Below, piece by piece: positions 51,323 to 60,610 of a DNA stretch of 64,000 nucleotides. The translations under genes were made by a program, and so were the position numbers. The number at the start of each line of letters is the position of its first letter. Position 1 is the first letter of the stretch. The stretch is from positions 278,787-342,786 of the forward strand of contig NZ_QJJJ01000004.1 in the NCBI RefSeq assembly GCF_003201865.1, in the 5' to 3' direction. Origin of the DNA: Methylobacterium sp. B4. Lineage in GTDB: Bacteria > Pseudomonadota > Alphaproteobacteria > Rhizobiales > Beijerinckiaceae. The notes beneath the pieces are model-generated. The model made no database searches and had not been told where the DNA came from. It was given only the letters and a program-made list of their open reading frames with translations.

Positions 51323-52041
51323 CGGCGGACGAGGCTGACCAGCTTGCCCTGGATGCGCACGCGATCCGGGCCGAGCACGCGGGTCTCGTAGGCGGGGTTG
51401 GCCGCTTCGAGGGCGATGGAGGAGCCGCGGCGGCGCAAGCGCTTGAGGGTCGCCTCCTCGTCGTCGATCAGGGCGACGATGATGTCGCCGTTATTGGCGG
51501 TGTCCTGCTTGTGGATGACCACCAGATCGCCGTCGAGAATGCCGGCCTCGACCATCGAATCACCGCGCACCTCCAGGGCGTAGTGCTCGCCGCCGGAGAG
51601 GAAGTCCGGCGACATCGCGATGGTGTGGCTCTGGCTCTCGATGGCCGAGATCGGCGTACCGGCGGCGATGCGGCCCATCACCGGCACGATCACCGAACGC
51701 CCGTTCCCGTCATGGGCCTGCAGCATCGGCGGCTTCGGCGCGGGCGGCTTGCCGGCGAGGCCCCCCTCGACCACGCTGGGCGTGAAACGGCGCGGCTCGG
51801 CGCCCGCCGCGGGCCTGGCCGCCGGAGCGTCGGGCATGCGCAGGATCTCGATGGCCCGCGCCCGATTCGGAAGGCGGCGCAGGAAGCCGCGCTCCTCCAG
51901 CGCCATGATCAGGCGGTGGATGCCGGACTTGGACTTGAGATCGAGGGCGTCCTTCATCTCGTCGAAGGACGGCGGCACGCCGCTCTCCTGCATCCTCTGC
52001 TGGATGAACTGGAGCAGCTCGAGTTGCTTGCGGGTCAGCAT
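51316..52041 (-). CDS. lexA: SOS-response repressor LexA
   Basis: 241 residues from the ATG at 52041. Winged helix DNA-binding domain ([40 protein letters not shown]), a Pro/Ala linker about 30 residues longer than in E. coli LexA, then an S24 peptidase domain. The self-cleavage bond is Ala127-Gly128 in [10 protein letters not shown]; Ser162 (GDSMVEAG) and Lys200 (ATLKRL) form the catalytic dyad. An SOS box lies 73 bases upstream, so it autoregulates. Confidence 0.97.
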   Translation of the reverse strand: MLTRKQLELLQFIQQRMQESGVPPSFDEMKDALDLKSKSGIHRLIMALEERGFLRRLPNRARAIEILRMPDAPAARPAAGAEPRRFTPSVVEGGLAGKPPAPKPPMLQAHDGNGRSVIVPVMGRIAAGTPISAIESQSHTIAMSPDFLSGGEHYALEVRGDSMVEAGILDGDLVVIHKQDTANNGDIIVALIDDEEATLKRLRRRGSSIALEAANPAYETRVLGPDRVRIQGKLVSLVRRY

Positions 52042-52113
52042 GCGGCACCTGCTGTCGACCGCGGGCCGGGGGCGCCGCAGAATCGTGGAAAACAAAGCAC
52101 GAACAGCCTAGAC

Positions 52114-52128
52114 GTTCCTCTCCTGTTC
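52114..52128. promoter_or_regulatory. LexA binding site (SOS box) upstream of lexA
   Basis: GTTC at 52114-52117, seven bases, GTTC at 52125-52128, i.e. GAAC-N7-GAAC reading with lexA. This is the direct-repeat LexA box of alphaproteobacteria. It lies 73 bases before the lexA start. Confidence 0.9.
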
Positions 52129-52154
52129 CGCAAGCGAGCGCCGCGACACGCGAA

Positions 52155-52182
52155 AGGCGGCGGAGCCTTCGCCCCGCCGCCT
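52155..52182. terminator. Hairpin, probable terminator of the DUF1236 gene
   Basis: A 9-bp stem AGGCGGCGG (52155-52163) / CCGCCGCCT (52174-52182) with a 10-base loop lies 27 bases after the DUF1236 stop. The T run is short on the minus strand (TTTCG) and richer on the plus strand (CTTTTCTC), so the direction of use is uncertain. Confidence 0.55.
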
Positions 52183-52208
52183 CTTTTCTCGACCCTTCGC
52201 CCTTCGGA

Positions 52209-53048
52209 TCAGGCGGGGATCACGTCGACGATCTCGTAGGTATCGGGATCGATGATGACGATGTCGTCCCCGACCAGCACGAACTGGAGGCCGCGATAGG
52301 CCGGCACGACCGAGAGGATGGCCGGCGGCAGCGGGTGCAGCGACACGGAGCGCGGAATCGCCGTTCCGACGCGGACGGCGAAGTTCACGTTCGTGACCGG
52401 GCGGATATTGGTGCGGGTGATCGACTGGCGGAACTCCGTGCGCTGAGTGGTGCTCAGGCTCTTGGAGGCTCCGCGCGCCTCGCTGGCGGAGCCCCGGTTG
52501 CCCCGATCGCCCGCCCGGTCTCCTGCCCGATCACCGGCGCCGTCGCGACCGCCGCGCTCGCCGGCCGCATCGCGTCCACCGCGGCCGTCGCGGTCGCCCG
52601 CCCCGCCGCGGTCGGCCTTGCCGGGTTCGCGGTCGCCGCGCTCGCCTTGACCGGCGCGCCCGCCCTGTTCGCCGGCTCGGGCCGGACCGCCGTCGCGGTC
52701 GCCGCGAGGACCCGTCTCGCTGCCGCCGGTACCGCGCATGGCACCCCCGGCTCCGCCGGCCGCACCGCCGCCCGCCTCGCCGCCGCGGGCTCCGCCGGTC
52801 TCCGCACCACCGCGGGCGCCGCCCGCGCCGCCGACACTTCCGGCACCGCCGCCCGCACCGCCGCCGGGGCCACCGCCTCCGCCCGCGCCACCGGCCCCCA
52901 TTCCGGCGCCACCGCCGCCCGCGCCACCACCGGCTCCGCCGCCTGCGCCACCACCGGCGCCACCCGCGCCGCCGCCCTGAGCCAGGGCCGTCGCGGCGCC
53001 GAGTACGAGGATCGCCGCCGTTGCCGTGCTGCGAAAGAACTTCGTCAT
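52209..53048 (-). CDS. Secreted glycine-rich protein with C-terminal DUF1236 domain
   Basis: 279 residues from the ATG at 53048. Signal peptide (MTKFFRSTATAAILVLGAAT, ending ALA), then a long low-complexity region: about 80 residues of Gly/Ala repeats, then an Arg/Asp/Gly-rich stretch of repeated GDR/RDG units. The last 80 residues form a DUF1236 domain (VNFAVRVGTAIPRSVSLHPL, FVLVGDDIVIIDPDTYEIVD). Likely periplasmic or cell-surface. An EcfG-type promoter upstream suggests general-stress control. Function unknown. Confidence 0.85.
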   Translation of the reverse strand: MTKFFRSTATAAILVLGAATALAQGGGAGGAGGGAGGGAGGGAGGGGAGMGAGGAGGGGGPGGGAGGGAGSVGGAGGARGGAETGGARGGEAGGGAAGGAGGAMRGTGGSETGPRGDRDGGPARAGEQGGRAGQGERGDREPGKADRGGAGDRDGRGGRDAAGERGGRDGAGDRAGDRAGDRGNRGSASEARGASKSLSTTQRTEFRQSITRTNIRPVTNVNFAVRVGTAIPRSVSLHPLPPAILSVVPAYRGLQFVLVGDDIVIIDPDTYEIVDVIPA

Positions 53049-53466
53049 GTTCAAGGTCCTCCTGATGCCGGCGGCCAACGTGGCCCCCAAACTGCGCTCG
53101 CAACGGCGCAAGGCTGAAAACCGTTCCGGCACGGAGGCAGCCCGGATTCTTCGCCGGCTCTATCTTGGCAATTCATATGTCTCTGCCGGGAAGACTGTCG
53201 CGGCGAGTGGGAACATCGCTATGTGTCTGAAAAATATGTGAGAGAGGTGGGTCAATGACTTGCGTCACCGCTCCGCTCGCCTTCGACCGGAGCGTCTCCG
53301 AAGGCCGCGAGCCTGCCCGGATGAAGCGACGCGCGAGGGGGAGACGGTCGCCCCATGCCTGTCATTCTCCGGGCGCCCGCCGGGTCGGCGCCGCGCGGCG
53401 GGCGCCTAGCTACGGTGCTGCCAGAGATGCTTCACGGCCCTCGGAGGCCGCTTTCGGGAGGAAGAC
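53049..53466. other. Divergent intergenic region with EcfG-type promoter; no gene seen
   Basis: About 420 bases between the DUF1236 gene (minus) and the MFS permease (plus). It holds the EcfG-type box and, around 53160-53250, an AT-richer stretch that may carry the promoter of the permease. The permease start has a good GGAGGAAG ribosome site. No further gene was found. Confidence 0.55.
53102..53127 (-). promoter_or_regulatory. EcfG (general stress) promoter of the DUF1236 gene
   Basis: On the minus strand GGAAC (53123-53127), exactly 17 bases, then CGTT (53102-53105), 53 bases before the start codon. It matches the EcfG consensus GGAAC-N16/17-CGTT of Methylobacterium without mismatch. Confidence 0.75.
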
Positions 53467-54819
53467 ATGGCGGAGATCGCCGAGACGGGACCCGACCAGG
53501 ACGATGCCGCCGACCGCCGCCGCCGGATCATGGCGATCGTCGGATCGTCGTCGGGCAATCTCGTCGAGTGGTACGACTTCTACTGCTACGCTTTCTTCGC
53601 GCTCTACTTCGCCCCGGTCTTCTTCCCGACGGGCGACGCGACCAGCCAGCTGCTTCAATCGGCGGCGGTGTTCGCGGTCGGCTTCTTCATGCGGCCGATC
53701 GGCGGCTGGCTGTTCGGGCGCATCGCCGACCGGCTCGGCCGCAAGACCTCGCTGATGATCTCGGTGCTGATGATGTGCGCCGGCTCCCTGGCCATCGCGA
53801 TGCTGCCGACCCATGCCAGCGTGGGCGGCCTCGCCCCGATCCTGCTGGTCCTCGCCCGGATGGTGCAGGGACTCTCGGTCGGCGGTGAGTACGGCACCAG
53901 CGCGACCTACATGAGCGAGGTCGCCGCCAAGGGTCAGCGCGGCTTCTACGCCTCGTTCCAGTACGTCACCCTGATCGGCGGGCAACTGCTCGCCTCGCTG
54001 GTGCTCGTGGTGCTGCAGAGCATCCTGACCGACGCGCAGCTGACCGCCTGGGGTTGGCGGATTCCGTTCGTGATCGGGGCGCTGGCCGCCGTGGTCGCCC
54101 TGTTCCTGCGCCGCTCCCTCGAGGAGACGACCAGCGCAGCCGACCGGAACGACGCGGAATCGGGCACCCTCGCCGCCCTGCTCCGGCATTGGCGGGCCTT
54201 CGTGGTGGTGCTGGCCTACACGGCCGGCGGCTCGCTCGCCTTCTACACGCTGACCACGTACATGCCGAAATACCTCTTCAACACCGCCCATATCGACAAG
54301 GTCACCGCCTCGCGGATCACGACGGTGGCGCTGCTGGTCTACATGCTGATGCAGCCCTTCTTCGGCTGGATGTCAGACCGGATCGGACGCAAGACCAGCA
54401 TGCTGCTGTTCAGCGGCCTCGGCATGGTGGCGATCGTGCCGCTGATGACCGCCATCGGCGCCACGACCGACCCCGTGCTGTCCTTCGCCCTGGTCATGGT
54501 TGGGCTGACCATCATCAGTTTCTACACGGGCATCAGCGGCATCGTGAAGGCCGAGCTGTTCCCGACCCAGGTCCGGGCGCTCGGCGTCGGCCTCTCCTAC
54601 GCCATCGCCAACTCGCTGTTCGGCGGCACGGCGGAATACGTGGCGCTCCAGCTCAAGGATTGGGGAATGGAGAGCACGTTCTTCTGGTACGTCGCCGTGA
54701 TCCTCGGCGTGTCCTTCATCGCCTCGCTGGTGATGCCGAACCCGAAGCGCCACGGCTATCTCGACGGCGACGGCACCGTCGAGGAGGCGCTGGGACGCAA
54801 GCTCCGCCCGGCGGCCTGA
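53467..54819 (+). CDS. MFS permease of the metabolite:H+ symporter type (KgtP-like)
   Basis: 450 residues, twelve hydrophobic helices. [40 protein letters not shown] and [20 protein letters not shown] are signatures of the MHS subfamily, which includes KgtP (2-oxoglutarate), ShiA and ProP. The DRxGRK loop repeats between helices 8 and 9 ([10 protein letters not shown]). It probably imports a di- or tricarboxylate. It converges with the BKACE gene, 7 bases away, and may serve that pathway. Confidence 0.9.
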   Translation: MAEIAETGPDQDDAADRRRRIMAIVGSSSGNLVEWYDFYCYAFFALYFAPVFFPTGDATSQLLQSAAVFAVGFFMRPIGGWLFGRIADRLGRKTSLMISVLMMCAGSLAIAMLPTHASVGGLAPILLVLARMVQGLSVGGEYGTSATYMSEVAAKGQRGFYASFQYVTLIGGQLLASLVLVVLQSILTDAQLTAWGWRIPFVIGALAAVVALFLRRSLEETTSAADRNDAESGTLAALLRHWRAFVVVLAYTAGGSLAFYTLTTYMPKYLFNTAHIDKVTASRITTVALLVYMLMQPFFGWMSDRIGRKTSMLLFSGLGMVAIVPLMTAIGATTDPVLSFALVMVGLTIISFYTGISGIVKAELFPTQVRALGVGLSYAIANSLFGGTAEYVALQLKDWGMESTFFWYVAVILGVSFIASLVMPNPKRHGYLDGDGTVEEALGRKLRPAA

Positions 54820-54826
54820 GGAAGCC

Positions 54827-55651
54827 TCAGCCGAGGCGCAGGATCGTCCTTGCCTCGGCGGGCGTGGCCGGCCGGGCGCCGTGCTCGGCGCAGATCTCGG
54901 CGGCGAGCCGCACGAGATCCGCGTTGCCGTCGGCCAGCCGCTCCTTGGAGAGACGCACGTTGTCTTCGAGCCCCGTGCGCACGCCGGCCGCTCCGCGGGC
55001 CAGCGCCCAGCCCATGGCGATGCTCTGATAGCGGCCGATGCCGAAGGCGCCCCAAGTCGCCCCCGGCAGGAGCCGGCCCGTCTCGGCGAGGAGCAGGTCG
55101 AGGAGGTGCGGGTCGGGCGGCAGCGCGTTGCGGATGCCGAGGACGAACTGCACGTGGACCCGAGGGTCGATGAGGCCCTCGTCCACGAGCCGGCGGGCGT
55201 TGTGGAGGTGGGTGAGATCGAAGATCTCGAGTTCGGGCCGCACGCCGTGGTCGCGCATCCGCCCGGCCATGGCCGTGAGAAGGCCGGCCGGGTTCTCGTA
55301 GACGCCCTCGCCGAAATTGACCGAGCCCGTCGTCAGCGAGGCCATGTCCGGCCGGTGGACCAGGCAGGCGCCCCGCTCCGCCGGATCGCTTCCCGCCCCG
55401 CTCGTCGAGAACTGGACGATCATGTCCGGGCAATGCCGGCGGATGCCCTCCCGCACCCGCCCGAAGCGCTCGGGATCGAGGGAAGGGCTTTCGTCGTCCT
55501 CCCGCACGTGGATATGGGCCAGCGCCGCCCCGGCCTCGTAGGCGGCGTGGGTCGATTCGATCTGCTCGGCGGGCGTGATCGGCACGGTCGGGTTGTCGGC
55601 CCTGCGGGCGACCGAGCCGGTGATCGCCACCGTGACGACGACGGGTCTCAT
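54827..55651 (-). CDS. BKACE-family beta-keto acid cleavage enzyme (DUF849)
   Basis: 274 residues from the ATG at 55651. TIM-barrel, Zn-dependent enzyme that splits a beta-keto acid with acetyl-CoA to give acetoacetate and a CoA ester; the founding member acts on 3-keto-5-aminohexanoate in lysine fermentation. ALAHIHVREDDESPSLD holds the metal-binding His-x-His. MASLTTGSVNFGEGVYEN and RTGLEDNVRLSKERLA (substrate-side Glu/Asp) are conserved. It is 14 bases downstream of the dehydrogenase gene, so likely in one operon. Confidence 0.9.
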   Translation of the reverse strand: MRPVVVTVAITGSVARRADNPTVPITPAEQIESTHAAYEAGAALAHIHVREDDESPSLDPERFGRVREGIRRHCPDMIVQFSTSGAGSDPAERGACLVHRPDMASLTTGSVNFGEGVYENPAGLLTAMAGRMRDHGVRPELEIFDLTHLHNARRLVDEGLIDPRVHVQFVLGIRNALPPDPHLLDLLLAETGRLLPGATWGAFGIGRYQSIAMGWALARGAAGVRTGLEDNVRLSKERLADGNADLVRLAAEICAEHGARPATPAEARTILRLG

Positions 55652-55665
55652 GGTGGCGGCTCCCC

Positions 55666-56745
55666 TTAGCCCAGAGCCTGTTCGACCGCGCGGCCGCAGG
55701 TCTGCGTGTCGGCGCTGCCACCGAGATCGCGCGTGCGCTGGGACGGCTCGACGAGAACCCGCTCGATGCCGGCGACGATTTCCGCCGCGGCCTCCCGCTC
55801 GCCGAGATGCTCCAGCATCATCGCGCCCGACCAGATCTGCCCGATCGGGTTGGCGATCCCCTGCCCCGCAATGTCGGGGGCCGAGCCGTGCACAGGCTCG
55901 AAGACCGAGGGGAAGCGGCGCTCCGGATTGATGTTGCCCGAGGGCGCGATGCCGATCGTGCCGGTGCAGGCTGGTCCGAGATCGGACAGGATATCGCCGA
56001 ACAGGTTCGAGGCGACCACCACGTCGAACCGATCCGGATTGAGCACGAAATGCGCGGTCAGGATGTCGATATGGTATTGGTCCCAGCGGACATCGGGATA
56101 GCCCTCGGCCACCGCGCGCACCCGCTCGTCCCAGTAGGGCATCGTGATCGAGATGCCGTTGGACTTGGTGGCCGATGTCAGGTGCCGCTTCGGCCGGCTC
56201 TGGGCCAGCTCGAAGGCGAAGTTGAGCACCCGGTCGACGCCGTGGCGGGTGAAGATCGATTCCTGCACCGCGAACTCGCGCTCCGTGCCCGGAAACATGC
56301 GTCCGCCCGCGTTGGAATACTCGCCCTCGGTGTTCTCGCGGACCACCCAGAAGTCGATGTCGCCGGGCTCGCGGCCGGCGAGCGGCGAGGGCACGCCCGG
56401 CATCAGGCGCACGGGCCGCAGGTTGACGTACTGATCGAACTCCCGCCGGAACTGGATCAGCGAGCCCCAGAGCGAGATGTGGTCGGGCACGCGCTCCGGC
56501 ATGCCGACGGCGCCGAAGAAGATCGCGTCGTGGCTGCCGATCCGATCCTTCCAGTCCTCGGGCATCATCCGCCCGTTCGCCTCGTAGTAATCGCACGACG
56601 CGAAATCGAACCAGTCCTGCTTGATCTCGAAGCCGTGGCGCGCCGCGGCCCGTTCGAGGACGCGCACACCTTCCGGCACGACCTCGTTGCCGATGCCGTC
56701 ACCCGGAATGACCGCGATCCTGTAGCTGCGCTTTGCCTCGCCCAT
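55666..56745 (-). CDS. Tartrate/D-malate dehydrogenase-like (beta-decarboxylating) enzyme
   Basis: 359 residues from the ATG at 56745 (MGEAKRSYRIAVIPGDGIGN); a longer frame exists. NAD-dependent isocitrate/isopropylmalate dehydrogenase family. FWVVRENTEGEYSNAGG binds the substrate, TSATKSNGI contains the catalytic Lys, VVASNLFGDILSDLGPA carries metal-binding Asp residues and VFEPVHGSAPDIAGQGIANP the NAD site. The segment pattern (RENTEGEYSN, HISLWG) fits tartrate dehydrogenase/decarboxylase or D-malate dehydrogenase more than LeuB. The product would be an oxidised, possibly decarboxylated, hydroxy acid. Confidence 0.9.
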   Translation of the reverse strand: MGEAKRSYRIAVIPGDGIGNEVVPEGVRVLERAAARHGFEIKQDWFDFASCDYYEANGRMMPEDWKDRIGSHDAIFFGAVGMPERVPDHISLWGSLIQFRREFDQYVNLRPVRLMPGVPSPLAGREPGDIDFWVVRENTEGEYSNAGGRMFPGTEREFAVQESIFTRHGVDRVLNFAFELAQSRPKRHLTSATKSNGISITMPYWDERVRAVAEGYPDVRWDQYHIDILTAHFVLNPDRFDVVVASNLFGDILSDLGPACTGTIGIAPSGNINPERRFPSVFEPVHGSAPDIAGQGIANPIGQIWSGAMMLEHLGEREAAAEIVAGIERVLVEPSQRTRDLGGSADTQTCGRAVEQALG

Positions 56746-56827
56746 GCCGCTCGCCTTCGCTGGAAGCCCCGGCGCTTCCCTCGCGCCGGGGCGCGGCGAC
56801 GTCAATGGCTGCGATGCGGCGCGGGTG

Positions 56828-57274
56828 TCAGTTGATCGAGCCCGTCGTCTCCCCGGCGCAGGCTTCGGGGGCGCGGGTTCGCATCATCCGCTTGAGGCGC
56901 ACGGGCTCGGAGCCGTCGGCGCTGTGCAGGGTGCCGACCAAGGCATCGGGACCGGCGGTGCCGCGGAAGCTGACGAGGCCGGCGCCGGTCTGGAGATGGA
57001 ACGCCACGTCCTTGGTCGTGTCATCGACGGTGACGGCCGTCTCGATCGGCGCGGACAGGCCGGCGCCCTCGTAGACGAGGTTGTCGCCCGTCGGCCACCG
57101 CTTGAGCGTGACGCGCCGTCCCGCCCGGGCGCCGTCCTCGGACAGCGTGCAGAGGTCGGCATAGACGTAGGTGCCCGAGACCCAGCCGGGCCGCGCCTGC
57201 ACCGGACCGGCTCCCAGAGCCGCGACGGCGAGGCCGCCGATTAGGCCGAGACGAACGAAGTGCGCTGCCGTCAT
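56828..57274 (-). CDS. Secreted protein of unknown function
   Basis: 148 residues from the ATG at 57274, with a signal peptide (MTAAHFVRLGLIGGLAVAAL, ending VQA). The mature protein is beta-rich: GWVSGTYVYADLCTLSEDG, LVYEGAGLSAPIETAVTVDD, VAFHLQTGAGLVSF, LVGTLHSADGSEPVRLKRMM. Two Cys (LCTL, EACAG) could form a disulphide. Family not recognised; lipocalin-like folds are possible. Confidence 0.7.
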   Translation of the reverse strand: MTAAHFVRLGLIGGLAVAALGAGPVQARPGWVSGTYVYADLCTLSEDGARAGRRVTLKRWPTGDNLVYEGAGLSAPIETAVTVDDTTKDVAFHLQTGAGLVSFRGTAGPDALVGTLHSADGSEPVRLKRMMRTRAPEACAGETTGSIN

Positions 57275-57392
57275 CGCGTCCGTGGCTCCCTGCCCGGCGA
57301 ACCGAAGGTCCGCAACGGGAACGCAAGCCTCGCGCCAGCGCCGGGTTCCGTCCCCGCCCGGACGCCGGGTGCGCGGGAGCACGCGATCTGAA

Positions 57393-58271
57393 TCAGGTCG
57401 ATGCCGTCCGCCACGCCTCGCGGCCCGCCCGGTCGAGGGCTTCGAAATCCTCGTCGCCGAGGGTGATGTCGGCGCCCGCCGCGTTCTGCGCGAGGTGGTC
57501 GGGATCGCCCGTCCCGGGGATCGGCAGCATGACGGACGAGCGCTTCAGGAGCCAGGCCAGCGCCACCGCGCCGCCGCTCGCACCGAGGCGGCTCGCCACC
57601 GTCTCCAGCGTCGAGCCGGGACCGGCCAGGGCGCCCTTGTCGAGGGGCGCCCAGGGGATGAAGCCGATGCCGTGCCGCTCGCAATGGGCCAGCACCGCCT
57701 CGCTCGTGCGATCCACGAGGTTGTAGCGGTTCTGCACGCTCGCCACGGGGAAGTAGCGTTGCGCGACCTCGATGTCCTCGACCGACACTTCGGAAAGGCC
57801 GACATGGTGGATCAGCCCCTCGTCCCGCATCCGGGCGATGGCCTCGAACTGAACCTCGCGGGGGCAGTCCGGTCCGATCCGGTGGAGCTGCCAGAGATCG
57901 ATGCGCTCGAGACCCAGACGCCTCAGGCTCATCAGCACGCATTGGCGCAGGTAGTCGGGATTGCCCACGGGCCGCCAGATGTCGGGGCCGTGGCGTGTCA
58001 GGCCGCCCTTTGTGGCGATGACGAGGCCGTCATAGGGGTGGAGCGCCTCACGGATCAGGTCCTCGCTGACGAAGGGACCGTAGCTGTCGGCAGTGTCGAT
58101 CAGGTCGATACCGAGGCCGGGAACGGCCCTCAGCGTGGCCAGCGCCTTCGCGCGGTCCGGGGGATCGCCCCAGATGCCGGCGCCCGTGATGCGCATCGCG
58201 CCGAAACCGAGCCGATGAACCGTGAGGTCTCCGCCGAGGGCGAAGGTGCCGGATGCCTGGACGCCCGCCAT
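57393..58271 (-). CDS. Aldo/keto reductase
   Basis: 292 residues. NADPH-dependent (beta/alpha)8 oxidoreductase. The tetrad is Asp and Tyr in [13 protein letters not shown], Lys in [13 protein letters not shown], and His in [24 protein letters not shown] and [19 protein letters not shown] form the NADP phosphate/ribose site. Like YdbC-type reductases it has a short tail. Substrate unknown. The gene starts at an ATG at 58271. Confidence 0.92.
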   Translation of the reverse strand: MAGVQASGTFALGGDLTVHRLGFGAMRITGAGIWGDPPDRAKALATLRAVPGLGIDLIDTADSYGPFVSEDLIREALHPYDGLVIATKGGLTRHGPDIWRPVGNPDYLRQCVLMSLRRLGLERIDLWQLHRIGPDCPREVQFEAIARMRDEGLIHHVGLSEVSVEDIEVAQRYFPVASVQNRYNLVDRTSEAVLAHCERHGIGFIPWAPLDKGALAGPGSTLETVASRLGASGGAVALAWLLKRSSVMLPIPGTGDPDHLAQNAAGADITLGDEDFEALDRAGREAWRTAST

Positions 58272-58758
58272 GCCTGTCTCCTTCCCGAACCGTATCCCGG
58301 TCTTGGTCCAACCCGGGAACGGGCCGGCGGGTCCGATTCCGCAGCCGGCGCCCTGGAACGCGCGGATCAGGCACAGGGCCGTCTCGAGGCCGGCCGCGCG
58401 CCCGGTCTGGAACTCGGCGCCCAGGCCCGCCGGAAGGCTCGCCGCCTGCGATCGTCGGACATGCAGCTGTTGGATGGCGAGGAGGCGCGTCGTCTCGTCG
58501 GCCGCCAGTCCCTGACGGAAATTGAGTTCGAGGCCGAGGACCGTCGCCGGTCCGAGACCGTAGAGGACGGGCTGGTTGAGCGGACGATCAGTCGGCCCGT
58601 GGTGACGGCGCCCGGTGGGCTTTCTTTCTCCGGGTGAGGTCGCACTCTCTCCGATAGACGCCGAGGGACGGCTCGCCGATCCGCCGGCATCGTCCGAGCG
58701 AAACGGTTCGCCCGGGAGGCGACCCGTCCCACCCTTCGCCCGTCGGGACGGCGTCCGG
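58272..58758. other. Intergenic region; no gene supported
   Basis: About 490 bases between the aldo/keto reductase and the glycine-zipper lipoprotein, both on the minus strand. Frames are open on both strands because of the high GC content, but none shows a ribosome site, signal peptide or domain. It contains the promoter of the reductase gene. Confidence 0.5.
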
Positions 58759-59289
58759 TCAGGCCGGCAGCCACTCGCCCCTCTCGGTGCGGCAGACCTT
58801 GGCCGGCGGCAACTCGGCCGAGCCCCCGCCGATCGAGGCGGAGGTGTCGAGCACCCGGCAGAGGCGCCCGGTCTCCGCCGTCTGCACCGCCCGCGGGCGC
58901 ACGGTGATCTGGCGCGGGCGCCCGTCGCTGCCCTGGTAGGTGAGGTAGCGCGGCTGGTTGGTCGCCGCCGCGGCGATCTGGGCGTTGCGGATGCGCTCCT
59001 TGTCCTGGGCATCGAGGGCGGTGAGCACGGCGCAGCCGACGCCGCCGACCGCCCCGCCGATGAGGGCGCCCGTTCCCGCTCCCCTTCCACCGCCCGCCGC
59101 CGCGCCGATCAGGGTGCCGACCACGGCGCCGCCGATGGTGGCCGCGGCGCAGCGCCCGATCGCCTCCGCCACCGGATCGGCGGAGCCGGGCCCGGCAGTC
59201 CGCGAACTGACGCAGCCTCCGAGAAGGCCGCCGGCGAGAAGGCCCGCGCAGACGGCCGTGCCGCCCGCCTTGTTGGAACGTCGCAACAT
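58759..59289 (-). CDS. Glycine-zipper outer-membrane lipoprotein
   Basis: 176 residues from an ATG at 59289. A lipobox ([10 protein letters not shown], Cys26) marks a lipoprotein. A glycine zipper follows ([31 protein letters not shown]), typical of Rick_17kDa/SlyB-like envelope proteins that associate with membranes. The C-terminal half has [16 protein letters not shown] and three Cys. It is the last member of a run of four minus-strand envelope genes. Confidence 0.8.
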   Translation of the reverse strand: MLRRSNKAGGTAVCAGLLAGGLLGGCVSSRTAGPGSADPVAEAIGRCAAATIGGAVVGTLIGAAAGGGRGAGTGALIGGAVGGVGCAVLTALDAQDKERIRNAQIAAAATNQPRYLTYQGSDGRPRQITVRPRAVQTAETGRLCRVLDTSASIGGGSAELPPAKVCRTERGEWLPA

Positions 59290-59353
59290 CGAAAAGTGCC
59301 CCGGGGCCGTCTCGTCTTGTGGGGAGCGGCCCGGCCCGTGCCGCTCCGATCCG

Positions 59354-60595
59354 TCAGAACTGCCCGTCCTCGATCCGCTCGATCTCGAAGCGCAGATCGT
59401 CCCGCTTCGTCGCGTCGGAGCCGCCGAAGACGACGGCCGGGTCGGAGATCCGGCCGGAGGCGGTCGTGCCCTTGAGCGTCAATTCGAGATTGCGCGCGCC
59501 GCCGAAGGGAAGCTTCGAGCGGTTCTTCGGCTCGCCTTGCGGGGCGGAAAACCAGACCTGCGCGAAGCGTCCGTCGCCACGCACCTCGCAGGCACTGCCC
59601 CGGCACAGCATCTTGCCGGCGACCGGCGTCGCCGTGCTCTTCGAGAAGGTCGTCTCGATCCAACTGTTGACGAGGTCGCCCTGAGCGGTGGCGGCGAGCC
59701 GCAATTGAAGCGGCACGCGCTGGTCGACGTAATCGATGAAGCCGGCGTAGGTCCGCAGCGAGACCGGCTCCGGCTGGAGACGCGGCAGCCCATCGGAGCG
59801 GGCCGCGACCAGCACGCCATTGGCGCCCAGCACGAGGGCGCGGGCGAATTTGAGGCTCGCCCCCTCCCCCAGCTGCGCGCCCGCGAGGTAGATTTCGGCC
59901 CGGCCGAAATCGAGGCCGCTGCGCTCGGCGAGCGCGAAACCCTTTTCCCGGGCACTCGCCGCCTCGGCCGCCTCGCCCTTGGCCGCGACGGCGAAGGGGC
60001 TGACCAGGATGAAGCGCGGCAGACCGTGGTTCGGGTCGGCGAGGCGTCCGACGTTCTGCAAGGCGCGCAGCAGGGCGCCGGGCGGCGGCGGCACCGCCGC
60101 GATCGCCTCTGCGCGCTTGGCGACCTGCGCCATGGCCCGGGCGAGGCCGTTGGAGAAGGCCTCGCGGGTCTTCTTGAGGCGCGCGCCGCTGTCGCCGCCG
60201 GTGAAGATGTCCCACTGGGTGTCGGCCGCCCGCGCCCGCTCGATCTCGTCCGTCGGAAGGTTGGGCGAGCAGCCGACGAAGAGCGGCAGCATCTCGCTGC
60301 CGTCGCGGCGGGCGACCAGCAGGGTAAGGCGCTCGCGGGGGCGGAGCGTGCCGGTCCCGACCTCGCGGGCATCGGCCGCCTCGACGACGATGCGCTTCCA
60401 CAGGGCGTTGGCCTCGGGCTTGGCTTCCACCATCGCCTCTTCGAGCACGATGACGGTCTGGCGCAGGGGCCTCGGCTCCCGGTCGCGGGGGCAGGCGCCT
60501 TCCTGCCGCACGGCCTCGTAGCCGGTCTGGGCGGCTGCGCCCGGAGCGGTCAGGGCCGCGGCGAGGACGAGGAGGGAGAGAGCGGTCGCACGCAT
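59354..60595 (-). CDS. Secreted protein of unknown function in the OmpA cassette
   Basis: 413 residues with a signal peptide (MRATALSLLVLAAALTAPGAAA). The N-terminal part has RQTVIVLEEAMVEA, TLRPRERLTLLVARRDG and LFVGCSPNLPTDEIE. The beta-strand followed by acidic residues, and the later alternation of helices and strands, resemble a Rossmann/von Willebrand A-like fold, but the metal site is not clear. The C-terminal third is beta-rich and contains MLCRGSACEVRG (Cys pair). It starts 15 bases after the coiled-coil membrane protein gene, so they are in one operon. Confidence 0.75.
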   Translation of the reverse strand: MRATALSLLVLAAALTAPGAAAQTGYEAVRQEGACPRDREPRPLRQTVIVLEEAMVEAKPEANALWKRIVVEAADAREVGTGTLRPRERLTLLVARRDGSEMLPLFVGCSPNLPTDEIERARAADTQWDIFTGGDSGARLKKTREAFSNGLARAMAQVAKRAEAIAAVPPPPGALLRALQNVGRLADPNHGLPRFILVSPFAVAAKGEAAEAASAREKGFALAERSGLDFGRAEIYLAGAQLGEGASLKFARALVLGANGVLVAARSDGLPRLQPEPVSLRTYAGFIDYVDQRVPLQLRLAATAQGDLVNSWIETTFSKSTATPVAGKMLCRGSACEVRGDGRFAQVWFSAPQGEPKNRSKLPFGGARNLELTLKGTTASGRISDPAVVFGGSDATKRDDLRFEIERIEDGQF

Positions 60596-60610
60596 GGCGG
60601 GAGCCCCGGG

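Noticed and set aside
52460..52980. CRISPR-like short repeats
   Set aside because: The repeats are coding triplet-based (Gly/Ala and Arg/Asp/Gly) in frame with a signal-peptide protein, without unique spacers of constant length.
58272..58758. A possible gene between the aldo/keto reductase and the lipoprotein
   Set aside because: Open frames exist on both strands, but none has a ribosome site, signal peptide or recognisable motif.
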